Below are positions 17,159 through 26,518 of a DNA stretch of 64,000 nt, in pieces; position 1 is the first letter of the stretch; the number at the start of each line of letters is the position of its first letter. The stretch is from an uncultured Aeriscardovia sp. (GTDB taxonomy: Bacteria > Actinomycetota > Actinomycetes > Actinomycetales > Bifidobacteriaceae): the NCBI GenBank assembly GCA_903789535.1, contig CAIFES010000005.1, positions 108,374-172,373 of the forward strand. Direction: 5' to 3'. The notes beneath the pieces are model-generated. The model worked only from the letters and a program-made list of their open reading frames with translations. It did no database searches and was not told the origin of the DNA. The translations under genes were made by a program, and so were the position numbers.

Positions 17159-18406
17159 TCACCACTCGTGCATCGTGCCGTCGAGCAGACGGTCGACCGG
17201 CAGCGGCGCCGGCTGGTACGGATACTTGGCCGCCTCCTTCTCATCGAAGTCGACGCCCAGGCCCGGCTTCTTCGCGTCGAGGTGGACGTAGCCGTCCTCG
17301 AGGGTGAAGCTCGTGTGGAACACGTCCAGCGTCTGCGGCGTGTACTGCATGACCTCCTGGATGCCGAAGTTCGGGATGGCCATGTCGAGCTGGAAGTTGG
17401 CCGCCTGGCCGACCGGGGAGATGTCGGTCGGGCCATGGAAGCCGGACTTGATGCCGTAGAACTCCGCGTACGACATGATCTTCTTCATGTGCGTGATGCC
17501 GCCGGTGTGGGTGACCGCCGAGCGCACATAATCGATAAGATTCTCGCGGATGAGCTGCAGATAGTCGGTGTAGGAGTTGATCGTCTCGCCGATGGCCAGC
17601 GGGGTGGTCGTATGCTCGCGCACCACGCGCAGGTAGTTCGGGTTCTCCTCGGCCGGGGTGCAGTCCTCGAGCCAGAACAGGTTGTACGGCTCGATGCGCT
17701 TGGCGAAGGCCGCCGCCTGGTTCGGGCTCATGCGGTGGTGGGCGTCGTGCAGCAGCAGCAGCTGGTCGCCGTACTTGTTGCGCACATTCTCGAACACCTT
17801 GGGAAGCGTGGTCATATACGTCTGCGCGTCCCACACCTCCTCGACCGGCACCTGCGAGCGACGGGCCGGCTCGAAGTCATAGCGGGAGCTCTCGCCCTTG
17901 CCGGTCTTGGCGTTGGCGGAGGCCGCCACGCCGTAGGTGGACGGGATGCCCGGCAGGGCGAACTGGACGCGCACGGCCTTGAAGCCCTTGTCCAGATAGC
18001 CGTCGATCGAGTCATAGAGGGACGGGTAGTCCACGCCAGAGGCATGCGCGTAGACGAGCAGGCCGCGGCGGGAGGCGCCGCCGAGCAGATCGTAGAGCGG
18101 CACGCCGGCCTTCTTGGCCTTGATGTCCCACAGGGCCACGTCGACGGCGGAGATGGAGGCCATCGTCACCGGGCCGCGACGCCAGTAGGCGCCCTTGTAC
18201 AGGTACTGCCAGATGTCCTCGATGTTGTCCTCGTTCTTGCCGATGAGGAACGGGGCGATGGACTTGAGGTATTCGGCGGTGACGAGTTCCTTGCCGTTGA
18301 GGGTGGCGTCGCCCAGACCCACGATGCCGTCATCCGTGGTGATCCTCAGGACCACGAAGTTGCGGCCGGGGCTGGTGACGAAGACTTCCGCTTTTGCGAT
18401 TGCCAT
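17159..18406 (-). CDS. D-mannonate dehydratase, ManD/RspA type (enolase superfamily)
   Basis: Predicted Mg-dependent dehydratase that converts D-mannonate to 2-keto-3-deoxy-D-gluconate, 415 residues. The ManD-type segment YWRRGPVTMASISAVDVALWD is visible around residues 74-94 (YWRRGPVT then ISAVDVALWD). Metal ligands fit Asp221 (LLLLHDAHH), Glu247 (FWLEDC) and Glu273 (AIGETINS), and FHGPTDISPVG lies near the C-terminal third. This is an enolase-superfamily enzyme, not the unrelated UxuA. It is the last gene of the uxaC-uxuB-manD operon, 31 bp after uxuB. Some ManD/RspA proteins have low activity; operon context favours a real mannonate role here. Confidence 0.9.
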   Translation of the reverse strand: MAIAKAEVFVTSPGRNFVVLRITTDDGIVGLGDATLNGKELVTAEYLKSIAPFLIGKNEDNIEDIWQYLYKGAYWRRGPVTMASISAVDVALWDIKAKKAGVPLYDLLGGASRRGLLVYAHASGVDYPSLYDSIDGYLDKGFKAVRVQFALPGIPSTYGVAASANAKTGKGESSRYDFEPARRSQVPVEEVWDAQTYMTTLPKVFENVRNKYGDQLLLLHDAHHRMSPNQAAAFAKRIEPYNLFWLEDCTPAEENPNYLRVVREHTTTPLAIGETINSYTDYLQLIRENLIDYVRSAVTHTGGITHMKKIMSYAEFYGIKSGFHGPTDISPVGQAANFQLDMAIPNFGIQEVMQYTPQTLDVFHTSFTLEDGYVHLDAKKPGLGVDFDEKEAAKYPYQPAPLPVDRLLDGTMHEW

Positions 18407-18437
18407 GATGGTTGTTTCCTTTCTTCAACAGGTTTCT

Positions 18438-19898
18438 TCAGCGGGCGCTGATTTTCTGCGAGCGCGCATGCTCGATCTCGTCGACGCGGACGCGCACCTC
18501 GTCCATGAAGCGGCTGCTCGCCGCGAGATCGGGGCTGATGAAGGCGACGACATCGCGCAGCGCGGTGTCCGAGCCCGAACGGGCCAGTGCGACGGCCTTC
18601 TGCTTGCTCACGTCATGGATGTCCTGCTCGGGCAGGTCGCGCAGGTAGCAGTCCCATGCGGCAAGAGTCCGGGCCGGGGCCTCCACGCTGCGCCCGTCCT
18701 TGAGCGCCTTGAGGGCGACGGGGACGATGCGCTGGGGCAGCTTGGTGCTGCCGTCGGTGCCGATCTGGAGCAGATGATGGTGGATGCCCGGGTTGCGGAA
18801 GCGTTCGAGCAGCTTGGCACGGTATTCGTCGGAGGGCACGGACAGGTAGGAGCCGGCAAGATCCCACCACTGGTTGATCCAGCCGAGCAGGAGGGGATCA
18901 CGCACAGCCTCGTAGATGGACTCGTGGCCGAGCACGGAGCCGGTGTAGGCCAGCGTGGTGTGCGAGCCGTTGAGCATCCACAGCTTGCGCTGCTCGTAGG
19001 GGGTCACGTCCGTGACGAACTGTGCCCCGGCGGCGTCCCAGGCGGGCCGGCCGGCAGGGAAATCGCCCTGGATGACCCACTCGATGTACGGCTCGCAGCG
19101 CACCGGCGCGGCGTCGCGCCAGCCGCAGTGCTGCTCGACGGAGTCGATGTCGGCCTGCGTGGTGGCCGGTGTGATGCGGTCGACCATGGTGGAGGCCCAG
19201 CTGACGTTGTCGCGCTCCCAGGAGAGCAGACCCGGGTCGACCTCCTCGATCATCTGCTCCACCACAGCCTTGGTGAGCGCACCGTTGCCGGCGATATTGT
19301 CGCACGGCAGCACGGTGATCGCCCCGGCGCCGGCGGCGCGGCGGGCAAGGAAGCCGGCCACGAGCCGGGCGGGCATGGTGGACACCAGTGCGCGCGGGTC
19401 CTTCTTCAGGGCGGCGATATCCGCCTGCACATGCGGGTCGGACGTGTTGAGGTCACGGTTCGCATCGGCACAGTAGCCCGCCTCGGTCACCGTCGTGGAG
19501 ACGATGGCGATGTCCGGGTCCTCGAAGCGGCGCAGCAGGTCGTCCATGTTCTTGACCGAGCCGAAAGCGGAGATGGCGGAGATGACCTCCGTCTTGTCCT
19601 GCGCGGGGTCCGGGCCCGCCTCCACCAGCGTGTACACGTTGCCCTGCGGTGCGAGGCGGTCCTTCATACGGTCGGAGTGGCCGCCGAACTCGACGATGCC
19701 CCACTTGTCGGCATCGGGGGCATGCTCGGTGAACCATGCCTCATGGGCGCGATGGAAATTGCCGCATCCGATGTGCACGATCCGCTCGGGCGCTGCGGGC
19801 CGGCCGTGCGCCTGGCGCGTCAGACGCGGCAGCGCGTCTTTCGACGCCTTGGCGGCCTCATCTGCCACATCGTTCTCTGACACATTGTTCTCAGACAT
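18438..19898 (-). CDS. uxuB: Fructuronate reductase / mannitol dehydrogenase family oxidoreductase
   Basis: NAD-dependent long-chain polyol dehydrogenase of 486 residues, predicted to reduce D-fructuronate to D-mannonate. The N-terminal Rossmann motif is HIGCGNFHRAHEAWF near residue 40, and the C-terminal catalytic domain has RKLWMLNGSHTTLAYTG near 310 with the conserved Lys and Asn-His. The family also contains mannitol and altronate enzymes; placement between glucuronate isomerase and mannonate dehydratase supports the UxuB role. GAGGAGA precedes the ATG. Confidence 0.88.
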   Translation of the reverse strand: MSENNVSENDVADEAAKASKDALPRLTRQAHGRPAAPERIVHIGCGNFHRAHEAWFTEHAPDADKWGIVEFGGHSDRMKDRLAPQGNVYTLVEAGPDPAQDKTEVISAISAFGSVKNMDDLLRRFEDPDIAIVSTTVTEAGYCADANRDLNTSDPHVQADIAALKKDPRALVSTMPARLVAGFLARRAAGAGAITVLPCDNIAGNGALTKAVVEQMIEEVDPGLLSWERDNVSWASTMVDRITPATTQADIDSVEQHCGWRDAAPVRCEPYIEWVIQGDFPAGRPAWDAAGAQFVTDVTPYEQRKLWMLNGSHTTLAYTGSVLGHESIYEAVRDPLLLGWINQWWDLAGSYLSVPSDEYRAKLLERFRNPGIHHHLLQIGTDGSTKLPQRIVPVALKALKDGRSVEAPARTLAAWDCYLRDLPEQDIHDVSKQKAVALARSGSDTALRDVVAFISPDLAASSRFMDEVRVRVDEIEHARSQKISAR

Positions 19899-19948
19899 TG
19901 TTGTGTCTCCTCTCGTTACGCTCTGACTGTCTGCGCGCGACCGGCGGA

Positions 19949-21553
19949 TCAGCGGCCCTGACCGGACGCCACCGCCGCAGGGGCATCCTGCACGGATGCC
20001 TTCCCGTCGTCATACAGCTTCTTGGACGGGGCGACCGGACGGGCGAAACGCTCCTGGTCGAGCTTGAAGATGGAACGCGGCAGATCATCGGCGAAGGCAT
20101 GCGCGAGCCGCACGGCCTCCTCGTGGCTGAGCCGGTGGTCGCACACAAGCCGGGCGAGCGCGCCGGAGATGATCCGCCGGCCCATGTCGTGACGGGCGGG
20201 GATGGAGCACAGCGCCCGCGTGTCGTCGATCATGCCCGAGAGCTTGGTGAAACCGGCGTACGGCACCACGTCCTCGTAGAAGCGGCGCAGCGACTCCGGC
20301 GCGTCGAGGAACCACCACGGCACCCCGATGTAGAACGACGGGAAATAGCCGGCGAGCGGGGCGATGTCCCGTGAGAAGGTCGTCTCGTCCACCGTGAAGG
20401 CGACGAAATGGAAATCCGGGTTGTTGCCATACTCGTTGAGCAACGGCTTGAGATCGCGCGAGAAGAACGCGCGGGCCGGCACATCGGCGCCGATGTCATG
20501 GCCGAGCCGGGCAGCCGCCTGCACGTCGTAATCGCGGTAGATGGCCGGATGCACGGTCATCACCAGCCCGTCCTGCTGGGCGAGGAGCGCCTGGTCATTG
20601 AACAGGTGCCGGCGCAGACGGTCGGTATCCTCCTGGCTGATGCCGCCGCGCACGGCAGCCGCATAGAGCCGCTCGGCCTCCTCCTGCGACAGGCGCTGCG
20701 AGCCGAGATCGGCATGCGAATGGTCGGAGAGCACCGCCCCATGAGCGCGGAAATAGGCGCGCCGGCGGCGCATGGCCTCGTTGAAGCCCTCATACGTGCG
20801 CGTGTCCACGCCCGCGCTCGCCCCCAGATGGGTGACGAGATCCGCCCAGCCCGGCCTGCCCGGTTCCAGATAGGCATCGGGCCTGAAGGCGGGTGCCAGC
20901 ACATACGGCACGGAGCCGTCGGCGTTGATGTCGTCGTAAGCGGACAGATCCTCGGTCGGATCGTTGGTGGTGGAGATGAACGAGATATTGAAACGCTTCA
21001 GCAGCGAGAGGGTGCCGTACTCCGGCGAGGCGAGACGCTCGCCCACCTCGTCATAGATGCGGTCGGCAGTGGCCTCGCACAGCTCCTCCTTGATGCCGAA
21101 CACATCGCGCAGCTCCTCCTCGAGCCAGTAGCGCATGGGGGTGCCGGCGAAGTCGATCCAGTGCCGGGCGAGGATGCGGAACGCCTCGCGGCTCTGGGCC
21201 GGGGTGAGCGGGCGGCCGCCCACGCCCAGCAGCTCGTTGGGCACGCCATGCGCGTGCAGCACGCGCGTGATGTAGTGGTCCGGCGAGATGAACAGGCTTG
21301 TGGCGTCCGAGAAGTGATGGTCGTTCTGGAACCAGCCGAGCGGGATGTGGCCATGGGGCGAGATGATCGGCAGATGCCGGATCGACTCGTAGATGTCGGC
21401 CGCCTCTTTGCGGCTCGGCTCTTCAAGCGGCAGAAGTCTGCCGTCATCAATTGCAAAATCAGTCACGATCCAATGCTGCGTTGTTTTGCCTGCGACGACC
21501 GCCGTTTGCCATACGTTGCCGCTCACGTCGCCTGGTATGGCAACATTTTGCAT
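19949..21553 (-). CDS. uxaC: Glucuronate isomerase
   Basis: Amidohydrolase-superfamily isomerase that converts D-glucuronate to D-fructuronate (and galacturonate to tagaturonate), first step of the hexuronate pathway. Family signatures include LPIISPHGHIPLGWF near the N-terminus, STTNDPTEDLSAY, FRPDAYLEPGRPGW, VLSDHSHAD and YIGVPWWFLDAPE. The ATG at 21553 (MQNVAIPG) gives 534 residues, longer than typical. A GTG at 21466 (VTDFAIDDGR) matches the usual family N-terminus and would leave the inverted repeat at 21505-21544 upstream as an operator; neither start has a strong ribosome-binding site. First gene of its operon and divergent from a GH78 gene. Confidence 0.92.
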   Translation of the reverse strand: MQNVAIPGDVSGNVWQTAVVAGKTTQHWIVTDFAIDDGRLLPLEEPSRKEAADIYESIRHLPIISPHGHIPLGWFQNDHHFSDATSLFISPDHYITRVLHAHGVPNELLGVGGRPLTPAQSREAFRILARHWIDFAGTPMRYWLEEELRDVFGIKEELCEATADRIYDEVGERLASPEYGTLSLLKRFNISFISTTNDPTEDLSAYDDINADGSVPYVLAPAFRPDAYLEPGRPGWADLVTHLGASAGVDTRTYEGFNEAMRRRRAYFRAHGAVLSDHSHADLGSQRLSQEEAERLYAAAVRGGISQEDTDRLRRHLFNDQALLAQQDGLVMTVHPAIYRDYDVQAAARLGHDIGADVPARAFFSRDLKPLLNEYGNNPDFHFVAFTVDETTFSRDIAPLAGYFPSFYIGVPWWFLDAPESLRRFYEDVVPYAGFTKLSGMIDDTRALCSIPARHDMGRRIISGALARLVCDHRLSHEEAVRLAHAFADDLPRSIFKLDQERFARPVAPSKKLYDDGKASVQDAPAAVASGQGR

Positions 21554-21702
21554 AGCAGGATCGCGCCCCGACACGTCTGCCTATGATGACTCAGACTATG
21601 AAATTCCGGCCTTCCACGGACGCATCAGCATCAACCGCCATCCCGTCGCTCCTGTCGTCGACGATGGAAACATGCTGCACAGTCGACGGGATCGATGGCA
21701 AC
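21505..21702. promoter_or_regulatory. Divergent regulatory region with TGGCAAC-type operators (uxaC / GH78)
   Basis: TTTGCCATAC at 21505-21514 and GTATGGCAAC at 21535-21544 form an imperfect inverted repeat, with a further GTTGCC at 21515-21520. TGGCAAC recurs at 21696-21702. The same element occurs before other genes of the glucuronate region, so it is inferred to bind one LacI-family regulator, perhaps the one encoded at 32156. Confidence 0.5.
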
Positions 21703-21784
21703 ACAACGGAAAATACCTGACCTGGATAGCGCGGCAGAGGGCCGGAATGACGCGATAGAGGACGCGACAGAGAAGGGGCCGTCG

Positions 21785-24700
21785 ATGATGACCACGGGAC
21801 AGAATCGCCACAACGGCAGCAAAGAGATGCGGCACACGCCGGATGGCAACATCATGGCCGACACGGCGCAGGGGCGGCAGGACGGCATCGACCCCTCCCC
21901 TATCGCCGATGACGATACGACGGATGACGGCATGGCGGCCTTCGCACCCACACATCTGATGACGGCGCTGCGCGACACCCCGCTCGGCATCGGTGAGACA
22001 CGCCCGCGCCTGTGGTGGGAGGATCCCCTCTGCCCCACCCATCCGCATGCCGGACATCAGTGCGCCTATGAGATCCGCCTCGCTGACGGCAGGCATGCCG
22101 GCGACAGCACAGGCTGGGTCGCCTCCGAGCGCTGCACCGCGCTCGCCTGGCCGTTCACCCCGCTCGCCCCGCTGGAGTCCTGCTCCTGGCAGGTGCGCGT
22201 GCGGATGGCGGACGCCGACGGCACGACGTGCGAGAGCGGCTGGTCCGCCCCGCAGCAGGTGGTCCGGGGTCCTGAGTCCGCGGATCTGTGGAAAATCGCA
22301 CGACCGATCTGGTCCGCCTCGGGCACACCGGTCACGGCACAAGAACCCGGCCCCGCGCACTGCCCTGACGGCACGCTCCATGCCACCCTTCTTCTGGCAG
22401 CACAGACTGACGATAACAGTGACGGTCCGGCGGTCTCCGGCTCTGGTACAGACACCGCGACGGGCACCACCACGGCGCCTCGGGCGGTGCGTCTGCTCGC
22501 CCGCGGCGCCGCCGACGGCAACGACGGCTACTCCTGGCGCATCGAGACGAACACGTGCACCGGTCGCGGCAGTGTGACGGGCGAGCGCAAGATGAACGGC
22601 GCGTTCACCCCGCTCGGGTCGGCACAGTTCCGCTTCGCCCCGGGCGCCGCCACCCTCGACATCGACCTGACGTGCCGTGCGGGCACGGCGAGCCTGCGCG
22701 TGGACGGCACGGACTGCCTGCGAGTGGACGGCATCGAGGACGCGGGCGGCGCCTGGGGCCTCGAGGCGGACGAGCAGGAGGCGGACTTCCTCGCAATCCG
22801 GCTGGAGGATGACCAAGGCCACCGACGTGTGGACATTGATCCGGCCGATCCGGGCTGTCCGCTGCCGTGGTTCACCCGCAGACGGCAGATTCGCGTGGAC
22901 GCCGACCAGAGAGGCAGCGGCACAACGGCCGTCCTCACTGTCCCCGCCCACACGACGGGCATGCTCGGAGAGCCGGGCGGCGGCGACTACTGGGCGCTGC
23001 TGCGCCGGCGCATCGACCTGCCGAACGGCACGATCGCCGCGGCACGCGTGTTCGCCTGCGCCTCCAATCCGCTCGGGGCACGGCAATATGTCTATCAGCT
23101 CGCCGTCAATGGCCGTCATGCCGGCACCGGCTCCTCCCGCGCTGTCACCGGCCCGCTCTACGAGACGCATGACATCACGCGTCTGCTCCATCCGGGCGCG
23201 AACGTCATCTCCGCCCTGTGCTGGGCACAGACCGGGGGCTGGCTGCGCGCCTTGCTGCAGATCGTCTATACGGACGGGCGCACTATGCTGCTCGGCACGG
23301 ACGGTTCCTGGCAGGCGCGCAGCGGGTGCGGCTGGCGGCCCTGGAACGGTGATCTGAACCGCGGGGTGCATTATTACGTGGCCCCTCGCGAGGATATCGA
23401 TGCCCGGCAGGAGCCTGTGGGCTGGCAGAGCGATTCCTCCTGGGATGACGCGGCATGCCGGGCGAACGGTTTCGCCCCCGCGCTCGTGCGCGATACCGGC
23501 AGCCCGGAAGAGACAGTACCGCATGCCGATCCTTCCTCGCCGACCGTCCGGCGAGTGAGCCGCCCCGCGTCCGTGCGCCGGATCAGCCCGACACGCTGGC
23601 TCGTGGACGCCGGCATCGAGAGCGCCTACTCGGTCAGTCTGACGATCGCCGCACAGAGGGCGGCACAGACGGCCGCACCGGAAACTCCGCGGGACAAGGA
23701 CCTCCCGCTGCCTGGGCTGTCCGGGCTGCGCCTGCGGCTGCGGATGGGCGAGCAGCTTGAGGACGAGAAAGCCGGGACCGTACGGTTCGAGACGCTCAGC
23801 TGCATGCGCTTTGAGGATGTGTGGACGCTGCGCAGCGGGGAACAGTCCTTGTGCCACTGGGGCTACCGCGGCTTCCGCTGGCTGCAGGCCGATGTGCTGC
23901 CGCCCTCCCCTGCCGCATCCGGCCCCTCTCCCGCCGCATCCGGGCCCGTCACCGGCACAGCCGCGGATGCCTCCCCCACCACCACGTGCGACCTTGACCC
24001 GACAGCCGACATAGACCCGGCTGCATTGGACGTGATCGACACAGCGCTGCGCACCGGGCTGAGCCTTGAGACCGAGGTCGTGCCCGAACCGGACCAGACC
24101 GGCACCTTCGACTGTGATGACCCGGATCTCGGCCGCGATCTCACCGATGTGTGGGATCTGTGCGCCACAAGCATCCGCGAGGGCCGTCAGGATCTGTTCA
24201 TGGACACGCCGGTGCGCGAGCGGATGCCGTACGAGGGCGACGCGCTCACCCACGGCCGCTGCGAGATGGCCCTGTCCCGCTCATACGACATCACCCGCAA
24301 GACGTGGCGCTACCTTGCGCGCCGGCCGGGCAAATTCACCGAATACCGGTTCATGATGGCACCGCTCGCCTGGGAGGAGTATCTGGAGACCGGCGATATC
24401 GATGCCCTGCGCGCCGACTGGAGGCTGCTCTGGGATGAGCAGGCGTTCGGTCTGCTCGATGAGGCGACCGGGCTGGTGACGAAGGACCCGAAGATGCCCG
24501 GCTGCACCGACATCGTCGACTGGCCGCAGCCCGGCGAGCTGGACGGCTTCGTCTTCCGTCCCACCAACACGGTCGTCAACGTGTGGGCGTTGCAGGGGTT
24601 CGAGCATCTCTCGCTTATCGCGGGCGCCGTGGGGCTGCACGAACAGTCCGACCGCGCCCGCACCGCCGCCGACCGGCTGCACTCCGCCTTGCGACAAGAG

Positions 24701-25321
24701 ATGGCCGACCCAGCGACCGGCGCCTGGCGCGACGGGCTGGGCACCGACCACACGGCACTGCATTCGACGCTCTACGCGCTCAGTCTCGACGCCTGCGAAA
24801 CCGCCCTGCTGCAGGCGGGCGGGCGCTGGCTCGCCGCGTATGACCTGCCCGCCGGCCTGCCGATCAGCCCCAACGCCGCCACCTGGCTGCTGGAGGCGCT
24901 CATGGCCTCGGGCCAGGACCAGACCGCACTGGAGGTGATGGCCTCGCACTCGCCCACCTCCTGGTGGTCGATGCGGCATCACTGGGGCGCCACGCAGACG
25001 ATGGAGGGCTGGAGCCCGGACACGAAGTGGAACACGACCTTCGCCCACCCGTGGGCAGCCGGGCCGCTGTGGGTCATCGCCCGGCGGGTCCTCGGCGTGC
25101 GGGTCGATGCGCCCGGCGCCGCGCACATCGCCATCAGCCCGAACGTCGGAAATCTTTCCTGCGTGCGCGGCACGGTGGCCACCGTCCGCGGCCTGGTCGG
25201 TGTGGAGATCACGCGCAACGCCGCACGTTTCACGCTCCCCGCGAATATGACGGCGACGCTGCGTCTCGACGGGCGCGAACGCACGCTCGAATCTGGTACA
25301 ACTCAAATCAACAGGGCATAA
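21785..25321 (+). CDS. GH78 alpha-L-rhamnosidase, cytoplasmic
   Basis: Predicted inverting alpha-L-rhamnosidase of about 1178 residues. Order: N-terminal fibronectin-like and carbohydrate-binding regions, a concanavalin-like domain with QYVYQLAVNGRHAGTGSS, then an (alpha/alpha)6 catalytic barrel with DTPVRERMPYEGDA holding the acidic catalytic residues, and a late EGWSPDTKWNTTFAHPWAAGP segment (read as EGWSPDTK then FAHPWAAGP) holding the second. There is no signal peptide, so the substrate must be imported. A Pro/Ser/Ala linker with a repeated PSPAASGP unit interrupts the region before the barrel. The ATG at 21785 has GAAGGGG at good spacing; an ATG at 21695 overlaps an operator-like TGGCAAC and is less likely. 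It is divergent from uxaC and may remove terminal rhamnose from a rhamnosyl-glucuronide. Confidence 0.88.
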   Translation: MMTTGQNRHNGSKEMRHTPDGNIMADTAQGRQDGIDPSPIADDDTTDDGMAAFAPTHLMTALRDTPLGIGETRPRLWWEDPLCPTHPHAGHQCAYEIRLADGRHAGDSTGWVASERCTALAWPFTPLAPLESCSWQVRVRMADADGTTCESGWSAPQQVVRGPESADLWKIARPIWSASGTPVTAQEPGPAHCPDGTLHATLLLAAQTDDNSDGPAVSGSGTDTATGTTTAPRAVRLLARGAADGNDGYSWRIETNTCTGRGSVTGERKMNGAFTPLGSAQFRFAPGAATLDIDLTCRAGTASLRVDGTDCLRVDGIEDAGGAWGLEADEQEADFLAIRLEDDQGHRRVDIDPADPGCPLPWFTRRRQIRVDADQRGSGTTAVLTVPAHTTGMLGEPGGGDYWALLRRRIDLPNGTIAAARVFACASNPLGARQYVYQLAVNGRHAGTGSSRAVTGPLYETHDITRLLHPGANVISALCWAQTGGWLRALLQIVYTDGRTMLLGTDGSWQARSGCGWRPWNGDLNRGVHYYVAPREDIDARQEPVGWQSDSSWDDAACRANGFAPALVRDTGSPEETVPHADPSSPTVRRVSRPASVRRISPTRWLVDAGIESAYSVSLTIAAQRAAQTAAPETPRDKDLPLPGLSGLRLRLRMGEQLEDEKAGTVRFETLSCMRFEDVWTLRSGEQSLCHWGYRGFRWLQADVLPPSPAASGPSPAASGPVTGTAADASPTTTCDLDPTADIDPAALDVIDTALRTGLSLETEVVPEPDQTGTFDCDDPDLGRDLTDVWDLCATSIREGRQDLFMDTPVRERMPYEGDALTHGRCEMALSRSYDITRKTWRYLARRPGKFTEYRFMMAPLAWEEYLETGDIDALRADWRLLWDEQAFGLLDEATGLVTKDPKMPGCTDIVDWPQPGELDGFVFRPTNTVVNVWALQGFEHLSLIAGAVGLHEQSDRARTAADRLHSALRQEMADPATGAWRDGLGTDHTALHSTLYALSLDACETALLQAGGRWLAAYDLPAGLPISPNAATWLLEALMASGQDQTALEVMASHSPTSWWSMRHHWGATQTMEGWSPDTKWNTTFAHPWAAGPLWVIARRVLGVRVDAPGAAHIAISPNVGNLSCVRGTVATVRGLVGVEITRNAARFTLPANMTATLRLDGRERTLESGTTQINRA

Positions 25322-25360
25322 AAAGTGGGCGGGGCACCAGACCCCGCCCGTTGTTTCTTT
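25322..25360 (+). terminator. Terminator after the GH78 gene
   Basis: GGGCGGGG at 25327-25334 pairs with CCCCGCCC at 25342-25349, followed by a T-rich TTGTTTCTTT tract. Confidence 0.8.
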
Positions 25361-25420
25361 CGAAGTACAGCGTGTCGGAATATAACCCCGCCTGAATTCG
25401 ATGCAGGCCCTGAAGACTCC

Positions 25421-26251
25421 TCACACGAGGCGGTAGAACCTTTTGACCGCGGCGGAGTCCGACTCCGCCGCCATGCGGTCGACGAGTGTCTTCGCCTGCC
25501 AACGTGCCGACGCCCACAGGCAGTACAGCACGAACCCTGTCGCCAGCGGCAGCACGATGATCGCCTTCGCCTCCACGCCCAGGCCGTAGCCGACGGCGAT
25601 GAGCACCGAGAACAGCAGCATCCAGATGCGCCGCACGCTCAGCAGGAAGCCGTTGCGCATGAGCGAGCCGTAATGCGCCTTGGGGTACTCCGTCACCAAA
25701 ATGAGCGCCACGAGCACGGTGTCGGCCAGCAGCACGCACAGCACGATGAGGAACGGCACCGCCACGAACCCGCCGTTGACGCCGCGCAGCAGCAGGATGT
25801 CCAGCACGAACAGGGCGATGACGACGATCGGCGCCAGACCCACGAGCAGCGAGCGTCCGGCCAGATGCGCCCAGGCGCGGAAATACGGCTTCCACACGGC
25901 CGCCTCCTTGCCGACCGGCACGTACGGACGCGCCACCCAGTCAGGCAGATTGCCGACGACCTCCTCGTCGTAGCGGCCGAGATCACCGTGGGGCTGGAGC
26001 ACCGGCGAGTCGCGGAACAGCGCGAACGCCGCCGCGAGCCCGGGGCAGGACAGCCATGCCGCGAGCGCCCAGATGGGCCAGCAGGAAACGTTGTGCGCGA
26101 AGAAGAAGCACAGCACCAGCGGCAGACAGCCGATGAGGGCGGCGATGCCGATGGCGATGACGACGTAGATGGTGTTGCCCACCAGCAGGACGGTGTCGAC
26201 GATCCGCCGTTTCTTCTCGGCCTGATTGCCTCTCTGATTGCCGGATGCCAT
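25421..26251 (-). CDS. DUF624/YesL-like membrane protein
   Basis: Membrane protein of 276 residues with hydrophobic segments near 20-45, 55-75, 135-155, 160-185 and 210-240. The spacing and the LPLVLCFFFAHN to PGLAAAFALFRD region resemble DUF624 (YesL) proteins. GGGAGGCAC precedes the ATG. It lies between the GH78 gene and the permease pair of the glucuronate region, mirroring the DUF624 gene of the alpha-glucan locus. It may help assembly or regulation of the transporter, but that is not established. Confidence 0.7.
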   Translation of the reverse strand: MASGNQRGNQAEKKRRIVDTVLLVGNTIYVVIAIGIAALIGCLPLVLCFFFAHNVSCWPIWALAAWLSCPGLAAAFALFRDSPVLQPHGDLGRYDEEVVGNLPDWVARPYVPVGKEAAVWKPYFRAWAHLAGRSLLVGLAPIVVIALFVLDILLLRGVNGGFVAVPFLIVLCVLLADTVLVALILVTEYPKAHYGSLMRNGFLLSVRRIWMLLFSVLIAVGYGLGVEAKAIIVLPLATGFVLYCLWASARWQAKTLVDRMAAESDSAAVKRFYRLV

Positions 26252-26379
26252 GCCGTGCCTCCCTGCCGTGGTCGCCGCAGCGGCGCCTCGGATGCCGTGC
26301 GGCGACAGATATTTTATCGTGTCGAGATTTGACCGTGTCGGAATTTAAACGTTACGGACACAAAAGCCGGATACAAAAT

Positions 26380-26407
26380 CAGGCGCCGGCAGGAAAGCCG
26401 GCGCCTG
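26380..26407 (-). terminator. Terminator of the binding protein/permease operon
   Basis: An 11-bp perfect stem (CAGGCGCCGGC and its complement) with a 6-nt loop is followed on the minus strand by ATTTTG. The remaining 26252-26518 interval holds nothing else recognised. Confidence 0.8.
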
Positions 26408-26518
26408 TAGTCTTCTCACTGTCTGTGCAGCGTGACTGTCTGAGCAATATCACTGCCTTTGCAGCGCACTGCCTGTGCGGGCGATGATCGCCGCCCGCCA
26501 GACTCAGTCCTGCTGCCG

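Noticed and set aside
21596..24253. 885-codon open frame on the minus strand opposite the GH78 gene
   Set aside because: It is antisense to a gene with clear family motifs, has Arg/Gly/Ala-biased composition without recognisable domains, and no ribosome-binding site; long antisense frames are expected in high-GC DNA.
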